Below are positions 1 through 8,990 of a stretch of DNA of 64,000 nt, one piece after another. Both the position numbers and the translations under genes were made by a program. Source of the DNA: Rhizobium sp. SL42 (GTDB lineage: Bacteria; Pseudomonadota; Alphaproteobacteria; Rhizobiales; Rhizobiaceae). Where the stretch lies: positions 62,001 to 126,000 of the forward strand of contig NZ_CP063399.1 of NCBI RefSeq assembly GCF_021729845.1, read 5' to 3'. The notes below the pieces were generated by a model that saw only the letters and a program-made list of their open reading frames with translations, searched no databases and was not told the DNA's origin. Each line of letters begins with the position of its first letter. Within the stretch, counting starts at the first letter, position 1.

Positions 1-225
1 CACTCCAACAGCGCGCGTTCCGCACTTCAGCGGCTCGAACAACTAACCGCCGAGGCGAGCCATCAGCCGATGCAGGCGGTGATCGGAGATGCAGTCGACC
101 TGATCATCTCGATCGAACGAACGGCAAAGGGCAGGCGGATCAGCGAGATCCTCCACGTCACCCGCTTCGCAGGCGGCCAGTACCAAACGGAACCCTACGC
201 AGAGGAGAGCCGCGATGCCGCATAA
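1..225 (+). CDS. trbB: TrbB, conjugal transfer ATPase (VirB11-like), C-terminal part only
   Basis: Only the last 74 codons are present; the gene enters from the left edge and stops at TAA 223-225. The reading starts [15 protein letters not shown] and contains [14 protein letters not shown] and [10 protein letters not shown], the usual C-terminal region of the VirB11/TrbB hexameric ATPases that power pilus assembly and substrate transfer at the inner-membrane base of the channel. It overlaps the next start (ATG 215) by 11 bases, which suggests translational coupling. The identity rests on this tail together with the perfectly collinear trbC-to-trbI genes that follow. Confidence 0.9.
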   Translation, partial: HSNSARSALQRLEQLTAEASHQPMQAVIGDAVDLIISIERTAKGRRISEILHVTRFAGGQYQTEPYAEESRDAA

Positions 226-589
226 GAGATCATTCCTGACAATCGCACTTATTACTCTGGCATCGATCGCCGCAGCATCCCCTGCTTTCGCAAGCTCTGG
301 CGGAAGTCTTCCATGGGAAGGGCCGCTCGAGCAGATCCAGGAATCCATCACCGGCCCGGTCGCAGGCTACATTGCTCTGGCCGCTGTCGCTATTGCCGGC
401 GGCATGCTGATCTTCGGTGGCGAGCTCAACGATTTTGCCCGCAGGCTGATGTACGTCGTCCTCGTCGCGGGCATTCTGCTCGGTGCCACGACAATCGTCG
501 GCCTCTTCGGCGCGACCGGTGCGTCGATCAGCTTGTCTAGGGAGCCGGTCATGCAACTTGCTTCGGACCTCGAAGGGGAGGGGGCTTGA
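215..589 (+). CDS. trbC: TrbC, pilin subunit (VirB2-like)
   Basis: A 124-residue protein with an N-terminal signal peptide (hydrophobic run about residues 7-27, cleavage likely near AFASSG) and two further hydrophobic segments (about 49-68 and 77-98). This is the normal layout of TrbC/VirB2 prepilins, which are processed and cyclised or assembled into the conjugative pilus. It starts inside the 3' end of trbB, and its stop TGA 587-589 shares a base with the trbD start. On Ti plasmids TrbC is the second gene of the trb operon, as here. The S26-like protease TraF at 49199-49765 is the expected maturation enzyme. Confidence 0.9.
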   Translation: MPHKRSFLTIALITLASIAAASPAFASSGGSLPWEGPLEQIQESITGPVAGYIALAAVAIAGGMLIFGGELNDFARRLMYVVLVAGILLGATTIVGLFGATGASISLSREPVMQLASDLEGEGA

Positions 590-873
590 TGGGACTCCAC
601 CACAATCGCATCCATCGCGCTCTGTCACGGCCGAACCTCTTGATGGGCGCCGACCGTGAACTAGTGCTGATCACTGGGCTTGCCGCTGTGATCCTGATCT
701 TCGTCGTGCTGACGGTCTACTCAGCGCTCTTTGGCGTGGCGGTCTGGATCGTCATCGTTGGCCTGCTTCGGATGATGGCCAAGTCCGATCCCCTCATGCG
801 GAAAGTCTACGCCCGTCACATTTCCTACAAGCACCACTATCGGCCGACGACCGCGCCGTGGCGGAAATACTGA
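589..873 (+). CDS. trbD: TrbD, inner-membrane T4SS component (VirB3-like)
   Basis: 94 residues starting at ATG 589, which overlaps the trbC stop by one base (TGATG); an in-frame TTG just upstream is less likely. It begins with short basic/polar sequence followed by one long hydrophobic stretch (about residues 24-62) and a basic C-terminus, typical of VirB3/TrbD proteins that associate with the VirB4/TrbE ATPase. It lies in the invariant trbC-trbD-trbE order, and the call depends mainly on that position plus size and topology. Confidence 0.88.
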   Translation: MGLHHNRIHRALSRPNLLMGADRELVLITGLAAVILIFVVLTVYSALFGVAVWIVIVGLLRMMAKSDPLMRKVYARHISYKHHYRPTTAPWRKY

Positions 874-883
874 GGAGGCGGTG

Positions 884-3340
884 ATGGCAGCGCTGAAACG
901 CTTTCGAACTACCGGTCCGTCCTTCGCTGACCTGGTTCCCTATGCCGGCCTGGTCGACAACGGCGTTCTACTTCTCAAGGACGGCAGTTTGATGGCTGGC
1001 TGGTACTTCGCCGGACCGGACGCCGAAAGCGCCACCGACCTCGAACGCAATGAGCTTTCCCGGCAAATCAATGTGATCCTGTCGAGGCTCGGGACAGGCT
1101 GGATGATCCAGGTCGAGGCTGTCCGGGTGCCAACGGTCGACTATCCCAGCCCGGACCAGTGCCATTTTCCGGACCCTGTCACCCGCGCGATCGATGCCGA
1201 GCGCAGGAGCCATTTTCAGCGCGCGCAGGGGCATTTCGAGAGCAAGCACGCGATCATCCTGACCTACCGACCGCTCGAGTCGAAGAAGACGGCATTTGCC
1301 AAATACATCTATTCGGACGAAGAGAGCCGGAAGAAATCCTATGCAGACACGGTCCTGTTCGTATTCCGCAACGCCATCCGGGAAATCGAACAATATCTGG
1401 CCAACACGCTGTCGATCGCCCGCATGCAGACGCGCGAGGTTCGCGAGAGGGGAGGGGAGAGGACCGCGCGCTATGACGAGCTTTTCCAGTTTGTCCGCTT
1501 TTGCATCACGGGAGAAAGCCATCCGGTTCGCCTGCCTGAAGTTCCGATGTATCTCGACTGGTTAGTCACTGGTGAACTCCAGCATGGACTGACGCCGAAG
1601 CTCGAGAACCGGTTCCTCGCTGTCGTTGCGATTGATGGGCTCCCGGCCGAAAGCTGGCCGGGCATCCTCAACAATCTCGACCTGATGCCGCTGACCTACC
1701 GATGGTCGTCGCGGTTCATCTTTCTCGATGCCGAAGAGGCCCGCCAGAAGCTCGAACGTACGCGAAAGAAATGGCAGCAGAAGGTTCGCCCCTTCTTCGA
1801 CCAGCTCTTCCAAACCCAGAGCCGATCGGTCGATCAGGACGCCATGACGATGGTCGCCGAGACCGAGGACGCCATAGCCCAGGCGTCTTCGCAGCTCGTC
1901 GCCTACGGCTACTATACCCCTGTGGTTATCCTTTTCGATAAAAACCGTGAAGCCTTGCAGGAAAAGGCAGAAGCTATCCGGCGGTTGCTTCAAGCCGAGG
2001 GCTTTGGAGCGCGCGTCGAGACTTTGAATGCGACCGATGCCTTCCTCGGCAGCCTGCCTGGCAACTGGTACGCCAACATCCGTGAACCGCTGATCAACAC
2101 GAGCAACCTCGCGGACTTGGTCCCCTTGAACTCGGTATGGTCGGGCAACCCGGTGAACCCGTGCCCGTTCTATCCGCCGAACTCGCCGCCGCTGATGCAG
2201 GTGGCTTCGGGCTCAACGCCGTTTCGTCTCAATCTGCATGTCGACGATGTCGGGCACACTCTGATCTTCGGTCCGACGGGTTCGGGCAAGTCGACCCTTC
2301 TCGCACTGATTGCCGCGCAATTCCGTCGCTACGAGTTCGCGCAGGTCTTTGCCTTCGACAAGGGTAACTCGCTCCTCCCCCTGACGCTTGCTGCCGGCGG
2401 CGATCACTACGAGATCGGCAACGACCAATCCGGGGAAGAAAGAGCGCTGGCATTCTGCCCGCTGTTCGATCTCTCGACGGATGGGGATCGGGCCTGGGCC
2501 ACCGGGTGGCTCGAAATGCTCGTCGCCCTGCAGGGCGTCACCATTACGCCCGACCATCGTAATGCGATCTCACGCCAGATCGGGCTGATGGCGACCGCGC
2601 CTGGGAAGTCGCTGTCGGACTTCGTCAGCGGGGTGCAGATGCGCGAGATCAAGGACGCGCTCCATCACTATACCGTCGATGGTCCGATGGGTCAGCTGCT
2701 CGACGCGGAAGAGGACGGCCTGACGCTCCGGGCCTTTCAGTGCTTTGAGATCGAGCAGCTGATGAATATGGGCGAGCGTAATCTGGTGCCCGTCCTCACC
2801 TATCTCTTCCATCGGATCGAAAAGCGGCTTGATGGTTCTCCGAGCCTGATCCTACTGGATGAGGCATGGCTGATGCTTGGTCACCCGGTGTTCCGCGACA
2901 AGATCCGGGAATGGCTGAAGGTGCTGCGCAAAACCAATTGCGCCGTTGTTTTGGCAACCCAATCGATCTCGGATGCCGAGCGGTCCGGCATTATCGACGT
3001 GCTGAAAGAATCCTGCCCGACAAAGATCTGCCTGCCGAACGGCGCTGCGCGCGAGCCGGGCACACGCGAGTTCTATGAGCGGATAGGATTCAACAAGCGC
3101 CAGATCGAGATCGTCTCGAGCGCCATACCCAAGCGCGAATATTACGTCGCCACGCCAGACGGACGGCGGCTTTTCGACATGTCACTCGGGCCGGTGGCGC
3201 TGAGCTTTGTGGGCGCATCCGGAAAGGAAGACCTGAAGCGGATACGCGCGCTGAAGACGGAACACGGCCAGGACTGGCCTGCCTATTGGCTTGAATCGAG
3301 AGGAGTTCACGATGCCACGTCGCACCTCAACGTCCGATAG
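884..3340 (+). CDS. trbE: TrbE, T4SS ATPase (VirB4-like)
   Basis: 818 residues from ATG 884, preceded by GAGGAG at about 872-877; the GTG three bases upstream is less likely. TrbE/VirB4 is the large inner-membrane-associated ATPase needed for pilus biogenesis and substrate transfer. A Walker A motif GPTGSGKSTLL lies near residue 465 and a Walker B motif SLILLDEAWLM near residue 650, with the CagE/TrbE/VirB N-terminal domain before them. Length is normal for the family. It ends 29 bases past the trbJ start and so overlaps it, in keeping with a tightly packed operon. Confidence 0.95.
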   Translation: MAALKRFRTTGPSFADLVPYAGLVDNGVLLLKDGSLMAGWYFAGPDAESATDLERNELSRQINVILSRLGTGWMIQVEAVRVPTVDYPSPDQCHFPDPVTRAIDAERRSHFQRAQGHFESKHAIILTYRPLESKKTAFAKYIYSDEESRKKSYADTVLFVFRNAIREIEQYLANTLSIARMQTREVRERGGERTARYDELFQFVRFCITGESHPVRLPEVPMYLDWLVTGELQHGLTPKLENRFLAVVAIDGLPAESWPGILNNLDLMPLTYRWSSRFIFLDAEEARQKLERTRKKWQQKVRPFFDQLFQTQSRSVDQDAMTMVAETEDAIAQASSQLVAYGYYTPVVILFDKNREALQEKAEAIRRLLQAEGFGARVETLNATDAFLGSLPGNWYANIREPLINTSNLADLVPLNSVWSGNPVNPCPFYPPNSPPLMQVASGSTPFRLNLHVDDVGHTLIFGPTGSGKSTLLALIAAQFRRYEFAQVFAFDKGNSLLPLTLAAGGDHYEIGNDQSGEERALAFCPLFDLSTDGDRAWATGWLEMLVALQGVTITPDHRNAISRQIGLMATAPGKSLSDFVSGVQMREIKDALHHYTVDGPMGQLLDAEEDGLTLRAFQCFEIEQLMNMGERNLVPVLTYLFHRIEKRLDGSPSLILLDEAWLMLGHPVFRDKIREWLKVLRKTNCAVVLATQSISDAERSGIIDVLKESCPTKICLPNGAAREPGTREFYERIGFNKRQIEIVSSAIPKREYYVATPDGRRLFDMSLGPVALSFVGASGKEDLKRIRALKTEHGQDWPAYWLESRGVHDATSHLNVR

Positions 3341-4115
3341 CTGGATCGTCGCAACGATGACTGCGGCAATCGCGCTGGCCTCTATTGCTTCCGCCCACGC
3401 TGGATCTGCAACGGGCGCTGCCACCGAATGGACGCAGCTTGCCAACAATGCTCAGCTCATCGACCTGCTGAAAAGCTCCGGCCTGCAGGTCGATAATCAG
3501 CTGACCCAGATCACCCAACTGGCAGAGCAGATCCAGAACCAGCTTAAAATCTACGAGAACATGCTGCAGAACACGGCCCAGCTCCCTACACATATCTGGG
3601 GCGAGGTCGAAAGCGATCTCAACCGTCTGCGCAGCATTGTCGACCAGGGACGAAGCATTTCGTTTTCGATGGGCAATGCAGACGATGTCCTTCAGCAGCG
3701 GTTCAAGAGCTATGCGGACCTGAAAACGAACCTGCCCAACGCCGAATCTTTCTCGAACACTTATCAATCTTGGTCGGACACGAACCGGGACACGATCGGC
3801 AGCACGCTGAAGGCCGCAAGCCTGACAGCGGATCAGTTCGACACGGAAGAGGGCACGATGAACTCGCTGCGATCCATGTCGGAGTCGGCCGACGGTCAGA
3901 TGAAGGCGCTTCAGGTCGGACACCAGATCGCATCCCAGCAAGTTTCTCAGATGCAGAAGCTCCGTGGTCTGGTTTCCCAGCAGATGACGATGATGGGCAC
4001 ATGGCTCCAGACGGAGCAGACGGACAAGGATCTTGCCCAGGCCCGGCGTGAGAAATTCTTCAATGCCGACGTTTCCACGATCCCGAGCGGTCAGAAGATG
4101 GAGCCACGCTGGTGA
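3312..4115 (+). CDS. trbJ: TrbJ, minor pilus/assembly protein (VirB5-like)
   Basis: 267 residues from ATG 3312 with AGGAG at 3301-3305. A signal peptide ends near SAHAGS (about residue 30), and the rest is helical and Gln-rich (NQLTQITQLAEQIQNQ), as expected for TrbJ/VirB5, a periplasmic protein linked to pilus tips. The C-terminal tail REKFF...GQKMEPRW closely resembles the tail of the next gene product, TrbK (see findings). Its stop overlaps the GTG start of trbK (GTGA). Confidence 0.9.
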   Translation: MPRRTSTSDSWIVATMTAAIALASIASAHAGSATGAATEWTQLANNAQLIDLLKSSGLQVDNQLTQITQLAEQIQNQLKIYENMLQNTAQLPTHIWGEVESDLNRLRSIVDQGRSISFSMGNADDVLQQRFKSYADLKTNLPNAESFSNTYQSWSDTNRDTIGSTLKAASLTADQFDTEEGTMNSLRSMSESADGQMKALQVGHQIASQQVSQMQKLRGLVSQQMTMMGTWLQTEQTDKDLAQARREKFFNADVSTIPSGQKMEPRW

Positions 4116-4315
4116 GCCGCCCGGTCCTGATCGTAGTGGTGCTGGCCATAGTAACTGCGGCGGCTTCCGGCACCACTTTCTATCTCGTTCAGGTGAACGC
4201 CCCGGCATCCTCCCAAATGAGCGAAGAGCAACGGATCACCCGCGAGAAATTTTTCGGCAAAGCCAAGGAACTGCCCCCGATCGAAAAAGGTCAGGAGATA
4301 CGGCCGCGATGGTGA
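4112..4315 (+). CDS. trbK: TrbK, putative entry-exclusion protein
   Basis: 67 residues starting with GTG 4112, which overlaps the trbJ stop by four bases. One N-terminal membrane anchor (about residues 4-27) is followed by a short polar tail containing TREKFFG and ending GQEIRPRW. TrbK in RP4 and Ti plasmids is a small membrane or lipoprotein that blocks redundant entry of the same plasmid. This one has no lipobox cysteine, so it is probably a plain membrane-anchored form. It sits in the canonical J-K-L position and overlaps trbL by seven bases. Confidence 0.82.
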   Translation: MSRPVLIVVVLAIVTAAASGTTFYLVQVNAPASSQMSEEQRITREKFFGKAKELPPIEKGQEIRPRW

Positions 4316-5487
4316 AGCGAAACCTTGAACGGGCCTTCCTGCTTGGTGGAACGGCCTGCCTGATCCTGGCCACTCCAGGCTTTGCAGAACAGGGGCAGGT
4401 TCTTACAGAACTTGAGAACCAGGTTTCTGCTGCCGCGATGGGATGGGAAACGACCATTATGGACGCGGCGAGGTCGCTGTTCTGGATCCTCGCTGGGATC
4501 GAGATCGGCATCGCCGCCGTCTGGCTTGCCATACAAGCTGCATCCCTTGATAGCTGGTTCGCCGAACTCGTCCGGCGGATCATGTTTATTGGCTTCTTCG
4601 CGTTCGTTCTCACCCAGGGACCAACGCTTGCGAGGGACGTCGTCAACAGTCTCTACCAGATCGGTGCGGGCGGTGGATCCGCCTCACCGGCCGAGGTGTT
4701 CGATGCTGGTATTCGGGTCGCATCGCAGGTGTCCGAACAGGCCAAGTTTGGCGTGTTCGAAGACAACGCACTTGCGATCGCCGCCGTCCTTGCCATGGGC
4801 GTCGTCGTCATATGCTTTTCGTTGGTTGCGGCAATCTTCGTCGCGGTGATGGTCGAGATGTATGTCGGCCTGCTGGCAGGCATGATCCTGCTTGGTCTTG
4901 GCGGTTCATCCTTTACCAAGGATTTTGCCGTCCGCTATCTGGTCTATGCCTTCGGCGTCGGCATGAAGCTTATGGCACTCGTCATGATCGCGAAAATCGG
5001 CTCTGAGGTCCTTCTCGGCCTGGCGCAAGCGCCGACAGCGGATAGCGATCAGTTCATCACCACACTGGCCATCGCCGGCATATCCGTGGTCGTATTTATC
5101 ATCTCCATGTACGTGCCAACGATTATCCAGGGCGTTGTTCAAGGGGCATCGGTCACGGGCGGAATGGAAGCCCTTCGTCACGGTGGGCAGACAACATCTT
5201 TTGCGCTTGGTGCTGCATCACTCGCCGCTGGCGCCGTCGGAACCGGCACTGCGGCGGCTCAGTCCGCCCGCGCCGCAGGATCCTCCGTGGCGGGCGCCGC
5301 TCTGCGCGGTATCGGCGTCGGGATCGGATCAGCCGGAAAGGCGGCCGGCTCGGCTGCAAAGGAAAAGGCGATCGGCTCACCAGGAGCCTATGCCGGCTCG
5401 ATCATGGGGCTTGCCAATGCCAAGCTCGATCAGGCCCGCACCGGTCAAAGCGGCCTTAAAATGCCGCCAGAACGAAACAATACGTAG
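4309..5487 (+). CDS. trbL: TrbL, polytopic inner-membrane channel protein (VirB6-like)
   Basis: 392 residues from ATG 4309, inside the trbK 3' end. A signal-like N-terminus (LLGGTACLILATPGFAEQG) is followed by several hydrophobic segments between about residues 45 and 270, then an Ala/Gly/Ser-rich hydrophilic C-terminus, the standard TrbL/VirB6 layout. VirB6-type proteins form the inner-membrane part of the translocation path. The upstream in-frame extension of the reading frame lies inside trbJ/trbK and is not used. Confidence 0.92.
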   Translation: MVKRNLERAFLLGGTACLILATPGFAEQGQVLTELENQVSAAAMGWETTIMDAARSLFWILAGIEIGIAAVWLAIQAASLDSWFAELVRRIMFIGFFAFVLTQGPTLARDVVNSLYQIGAGGGSASPAEVFDAGIRVASQVSEQAKFGVFEDNALAIAAVLAMGVVVICFSLVAAIFVAVMVEMYVGLLAGMILLGLGGSSFTKDFAVRYLVYAFGVGMKLMALVMIAKIGSEVLLGLAQAPTADSDQFITTLAIAGISVVVFIISMYVPTIIQGVVQGASVTGGMEALRHGGQTTSFALGAASLAAGAVGTGTAAAQSARAAGSSVAGAALRGIGVGIGSAGKAAGSAAKEKAIGSPGAYAGSIMGLANAKLDQARTGQSGLKMPPERNNT

Positions 5488-5508
5488 TCATCAGGAAGGC
5501 AAAAAGCG

Positions 5509-6171
5509 ATGGCAGCAAACCGGCCACCCGATAGCCCTTACCTTGCCGCGCGGCAGGAGTGGACTGAACGATATGGATCTTATGTCCAGGCGGCGCGCGC
5601 ATGGCGGATCGTCGGGATACTTGGACTGTCGATGGCCGTGATCGGCTTCACCTACGCCTTGTATCTCAGTACGCAGGTCAAGCTTGTGCCCTACATCGTG
5701 GAGGTGGATAAACTGGGCACGTCGGTGACAGCCGGCTTTCCCCAGCAGATCGAGTATGCCGATGCCCGCGTTGTTCGCGCAACGCTCGGCAATTTCATCA
5801 CGAGCCTAAAGTCGATCACACCGGATGCGGTAGTCCAGAAGCAGTATATCGACCGGACCTACGCGCTTCTCAGGACGTCCGATCCCTCGACCCAGAAGAT
5901 CAATGCCTGGTTTCGCGGCAATTCTCCGTTCGAAAAAGCGAAGACATCGACCGTCGCCATTGAGGTCAACAACATCGTCGCACTCTCCAACCAGACCTAC
6001 CAGATCGACTGGACCGAATATGAACGCGACCGCAAAGGCAAGGAAACCGGCACGCGCCGGTTCCGCGGGATTGCGACCGTCGCGCTGACCGCGCCGCAGG
6101 ACGAGGCGATCATCCGCCTCAACCCGATCGGTCTTTATGTCCAGGACTTCGACTGGACAGCACAGCTTTAA
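5509..6171 (+). CDS. trbF: TrbF, T4SS bitopic scaffold protein (VirB8-like)
   Basis: 220 residues. It has a short cytoplasmic N-terminus beginning [20 protein letters not shown], a single transmembrane helix (about residues 36-57) and a periplasmic NTF2-like domain ending [11 protein letters not shown]. These are hallmarks of VirB8/TrbF, a hub that contacts most channel components. A purine-rich GGAAGGC precedes the ATG. Length matches the family and the order after trbL is canonical. Confidence 0.93.
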   Translation: MAANRPPDSPYLAARQEWTERYGSYVQAARAWRIVGILGLSMAVIGFTYALYLSTQVKLVPYIVEVDKLGTSVTAGFPQQIEYADARVVRATLGNFITSLKSITPDAVVQKQYIDRTYALLRTSDPSTQKINAWFRGNSPFEKAKTSTVAIEVNNIVALSNQTYQIDWTEYERDRKGKETGTRRFRGIATVALTAPQDEAIIRLNPIGLYVQDFDWTAQL

Positions 6172-6187
6172 GGACAGGGGAATTCAC

Positions 6188-7000
6188 ATGCACAGAACTG
6201 GATTGATCGCAGCCGTCGGCTGCATGGCCGGGCTCGTCCTTGCGGACTGCGCGATGGCGCAGAGCATGACGTCGAACGAGGTGAAGGGGACCAACATCTC
6301 ACGGAAGTGGCGGGGAGCGCCCGGTCTGGTCACGACCGGCCCCGATGGAAAGGTCATCTTCCTGTTCGGCGAGACCCAGCCCTCTGTCGTCTGCTCGCCG
6401 CTTCAGGTTTGCGACATCGAGATGCAAGGTGGCGAGATCGTCCGCGATGTGCTTGTCGGCGACACTGTCCGCTGGAAGGTAGAGCCAGCGACGTCTGGAG
6501 CAACCGGAGGGCAGGCGATCCACCTGATCGTCAAGCCGTCGGAGGCCGGCCTCGTCACGTCAATGGTCGTCACGACCTCTCGGCGGACCTATCATATTCA
6601 GCTCAAATCCCATCCCAGCCAGTACATGGCCCGGATCGGCTTCGAGTATCCGGAGGATGTCACGACCAAACTGGCAGATATCAATGCACGCCTTGAGACA
6701 GGCGGCATTCCCGGGACAGCTCCAGACAAGCTGAACTTCTCCTATTCGGTCAGTGGAGGAGCCTCGTGGCGGCCGAAGCGCGTCTATTCCGATGGCGCCA
6801 AGACCTACATCCAGTTTCCCCGGTCAATCTCCGGGCACGACGCACCAGTGCTCTTTCTCGTCAGCGGCGGCCAGAACCGCATCGTCAATTATCGCATGAA
6901 AAACGACATGATGATCGTTGACTACGCCGTCGACAAGGCCGTGCTCGTGTCGGGGGTTGGCTGGCGCCAGCAGAAAATTACGATCCGGCGGGGAGGTTGA
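6188..7000 (+). CDS. trbG: TrbG, outer-membrane core complex protein (VirB9-like)
   Basis: 270 residues from ATG 6188 with AGGACAGGGG upstream (about 6171-6180); the in-frame upstream codons lie inside trbF. A signal peptide ends near CAMAQSM. The mature protein has the beta-rich VirB9/TrbG fold, with motifs such as [16 protein letters not shown] and [17 protein letters not shown]. With TrbI and the lipoprotein TrbH it should form the outer-membrane core of the secretion channel. It is followed three bases later by trbH. Confidence 0.94.
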   Translation: MHRTGLIAAVGCMAGLVLADCAMAQSMTSNEVKGTNISRKWRGAPGLVTTGPDGKVIFLFGETQPSVVCSPLQVCDIEMQGGEIVRDVLVGDTVRWKVEPATSGATGGQAIHLIVKPSEAGLVTSMVVTTSRRTYHIQLKSHPSQYMARIGFEYPEDVTTKLADINARLETGGIPGTAPDKLNFSYSVSGGASWRPKRVYSDGAKTYIQFPRSISGHDAPVLFLVSGGQNRIVNYRMKNDMMIVDYAVDKAVLVSGVGWRQQKITIRRGG

Positions 7001-7003
7001 CCA

Positions 7004-7441
7004 ATGAAAAAAACCATTGCTGCCATCATTGTCGCTTTCGGTGTTTCGGGCTGCCAAACAGCCGATGAAACGCTGACCACCAGTTCCAACCCGATCACCG
7101 TCACCGGCGCCACGGCGAGCGCGATCGCCGGCGACATGGCAAGCCGCCTAGCCGAACAGGTCGGTCCGGCCGGCGCCACGACCCTCAAAATGGACAAGGA
7201 TACTTCCGAATATGCAGCCGCTCTTGAGGCCGCGCTGAAGGGATGGGGATACACGGTCATCGCCGATGGGAAAATCGGCAAGGACCAGAAGCCGGTCGAG
7301 GTTGCATGGTCAATCGACAGCTTTGACGGACAGGTGCTCGCGCGTGTCAGCACACCGGCTATCGCCCTCGGCCGGGCATATACAGCAACGTCAGCGGGCG
7401 CGACGCCCGCCAGTCCGCTTTCGATCATGCAGCGAAATTGA
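7004..7441 (+). CDS. trbH: TrbH, outer-membrane lipoprotein of the Trb channel
   Basis: 145 residues. An N-terminal lipoprotein signal MKKTIAAIIVAFGVSGC places the acylated cysteine at residue 17. The remainder is a small periplasmic domain. The protein is in the fixed trbG-trbH-trbI position seen on Ti and related plasmids, where TrbH takes the role of a VirB7-type lipoprotein in the core complex. Name and role come mainly from position, size and lipobox. Confidence 0.85.
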   Translation: MKKTIAAIIVAFGVSGCQTADETLTTSSNPITVTGATASAIAGDMASRLAEQVGPAGATTLKMDKDTSEYAAALEAALKGWGYTVIADGKIGKDQKPVEVAWSIDSFDGQVLARVSTPAIALGRAYTATSAGATPASPLSIMQRN

Positions 7442-7454
7442 GGGGAGGGGGAGC

Positions 7455-8753
7455 ATGGTTCAATCGCTCCAGCTTGGCACGACGGGCAATGCTGACGATC
7501 AACAGAGCATGCGTCGCCTAAATCGGCTTCCGATCATCGTCGCCATCGTCATCATCGTACTGTTCTTCGGTGTCGTCATCATCGGCCTGTCGTGGCGCGG
7601 CCTCTCCTTCAATCGAGGAAATGAACTCGACGGCACCTCCACCTCTCCGGCCACGACGTTTGGCGATCAGCTCAAGCGCGGCGTGTCGGACGGGATCATA
7701 GGAGAACCGGAGCAACGAGAAGTGTTTCAGCCGACGCCGGTCATTGTAGAGCGGGAGCCCGTGAGGGAGCCGGTAGCGGAGCGCCAGAACGAGGTCCAGA
7801 CGGAACGGCGATCGCAGCTCGAACCCGAAGCGGAGTGGAAGGCGCGGCTGAAGCGGGAACAGGACGAGCAGATCCTTCGCGAAGCCCAGCGTCAAAGGAT
7901 GGCCAGCCTCCAAGCGAGGGCGACGGCGCTTGATTCCCCGCTGAAGGTGGACGTATCCGAGGTCCAGAAGAGCGCCTCGGAAAGCAGGACCGACGCCCGT
8001 CAACCGCTCAATGCAACGACAAACAGCGCATCCGATCTCTATAGCGCTGCGATGAAGTCGGGTCTGCTTGGACAGAACGTCGATCAAAACGGCCAGACAT
8101 CGAAGGAGGACTTTTTCAACCAGGACATCAAGGATCTTGGCTACCTTCCGAACCAGGTCGTACCCCAGCTTTCGCCCTATGAGTTGAAGCGCGGATCGAT
8201 CATCCCGGCGACGCTGATTGCCGGCCTGGACTCTGATCTTCCAGGCCGGATTTCCGCCCAGGTCAGCCAGAACGTCTTTGACAGCGCCACCGGCTACCGG
8301 CTCCTGATCCCTCAAGGAGCAAAGCTCTTCGGCCGATATGATTCGAAGGTGTCGTTTGGCCAGGAGCGTGTTCTGGTCGTCTGGACCGACCTCATCTTTC
8401 CGAACGGATCGACGCTTCAGATCGGCGGCATGTCGGGTACGGATGCCGAGGGGTATGGCGGTTTCCGGGACAAGGTCGATCGTCATCCCTGGCGCACGTT
8501 CGGCTCTGCTGCCCTCGTTGCCATCATCGGCACGGGGATCGATATGTCGATGCCGGAGAGCTCGACAGTTACCACACAGGACACGGCTTCCGATGCGGCA
8601 CGACGAAATTTCGCCGAGAGCTTCGGCAGGGTGGCAGAGCAAACCATCTCGAAAAATCTGAATGTCCAGCCGACGATCCGGATCCGACCAGGGTACAAAT
8701 TCAACGTTCTGGTCGATCAGGATCTAATTTTCCCGAGCCTTTATCGCAAATAG
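7455..8753 (+). CDS. trbI: TrbI, channel-spanning core protein (VirB10-like)
   Basis: 432 residues from ATG 7455 after a purine-rich AGGGGAGGGG. It has a cytoplasmic N-terminus, one transmembrane helix (about residues 25-48), a long charged Glu/Arg/Gln-rich periplasmic linker (about 90-185) and the conserved C-terminal VirB10/TrbI beta-barrel domain with GYRLLIPQGAKLFGRY and the ending RPGYKFNVLVDQDLIFP. VirB10-type proteins bridge both membranes. This is the last gene of the trb operon; no clear rho-independent terminator follows in 8754-8990. Confidence 0.95.
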   Translation: MVQSLQLGTTGNADDQQSMRRLNRLPIIVAIVIIVLFFGVVIIGLSWRGLSFNRGNELDGTSTSPATTFGDQLKRGVSDGIIGEPEQREVFQPTPVIVEREPVREPVAERQNEVQTERRSQLEPEAEWKARLKREQDEQILREAQRQRMASLQARATALDSPLKVDVSEVQKSASESRTDARQPLNATTNSASDLYSAAMKSGLLGQNVDQNGQTSKEDFFNQDIKDLGYLPNQVVPQLSPYELKRGSIIPATLIAGLDSDLPGRISAQVSQNVFDSATGYRLLIPQGAKLFGRYDSKVSFGQERVLVVWTDLIFPNGSTLQIGGMSGTDAEGYGGFRDKVDRHPWRTFGSAALVAIIGTGIDMSMPESSTVTTQDTASDAARRNFAESFGRVAEQTISKNLNVQPTIRIRPGYKFNVLVDQDLIFPSLYRK

Positions 8754-8990
8754 AACATACGCTCGCCCAGGCCGAACAACGGCCGCGCAATTGAACCGGG
8801 TTGGCCTGTCACAATCTTGTGCGGGCAAATTTTTCCGCAGAGTCGCTGTCTCTTTCATTGTCACTGACAAACGCTCTGGAATCCAACAGCCTTCAGATGG
8901 GCCACAGAATTAACGAGCGGCTGCTTGCCAGGTTCAGGGGCAGCATCGCAACGAGCGGACATTTGCTCCTGCAAGGTGTAGTGAGGGTCG

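Noticed and set aside
1..8753. virB or avhB identity for the left T4SS operon
   Set aside because: The order B-C-D-E-J-K-L-F-G-H-I with a small TrbK-like gene and a separate TrbH lipoprotein fits trb, not virB1-B11.
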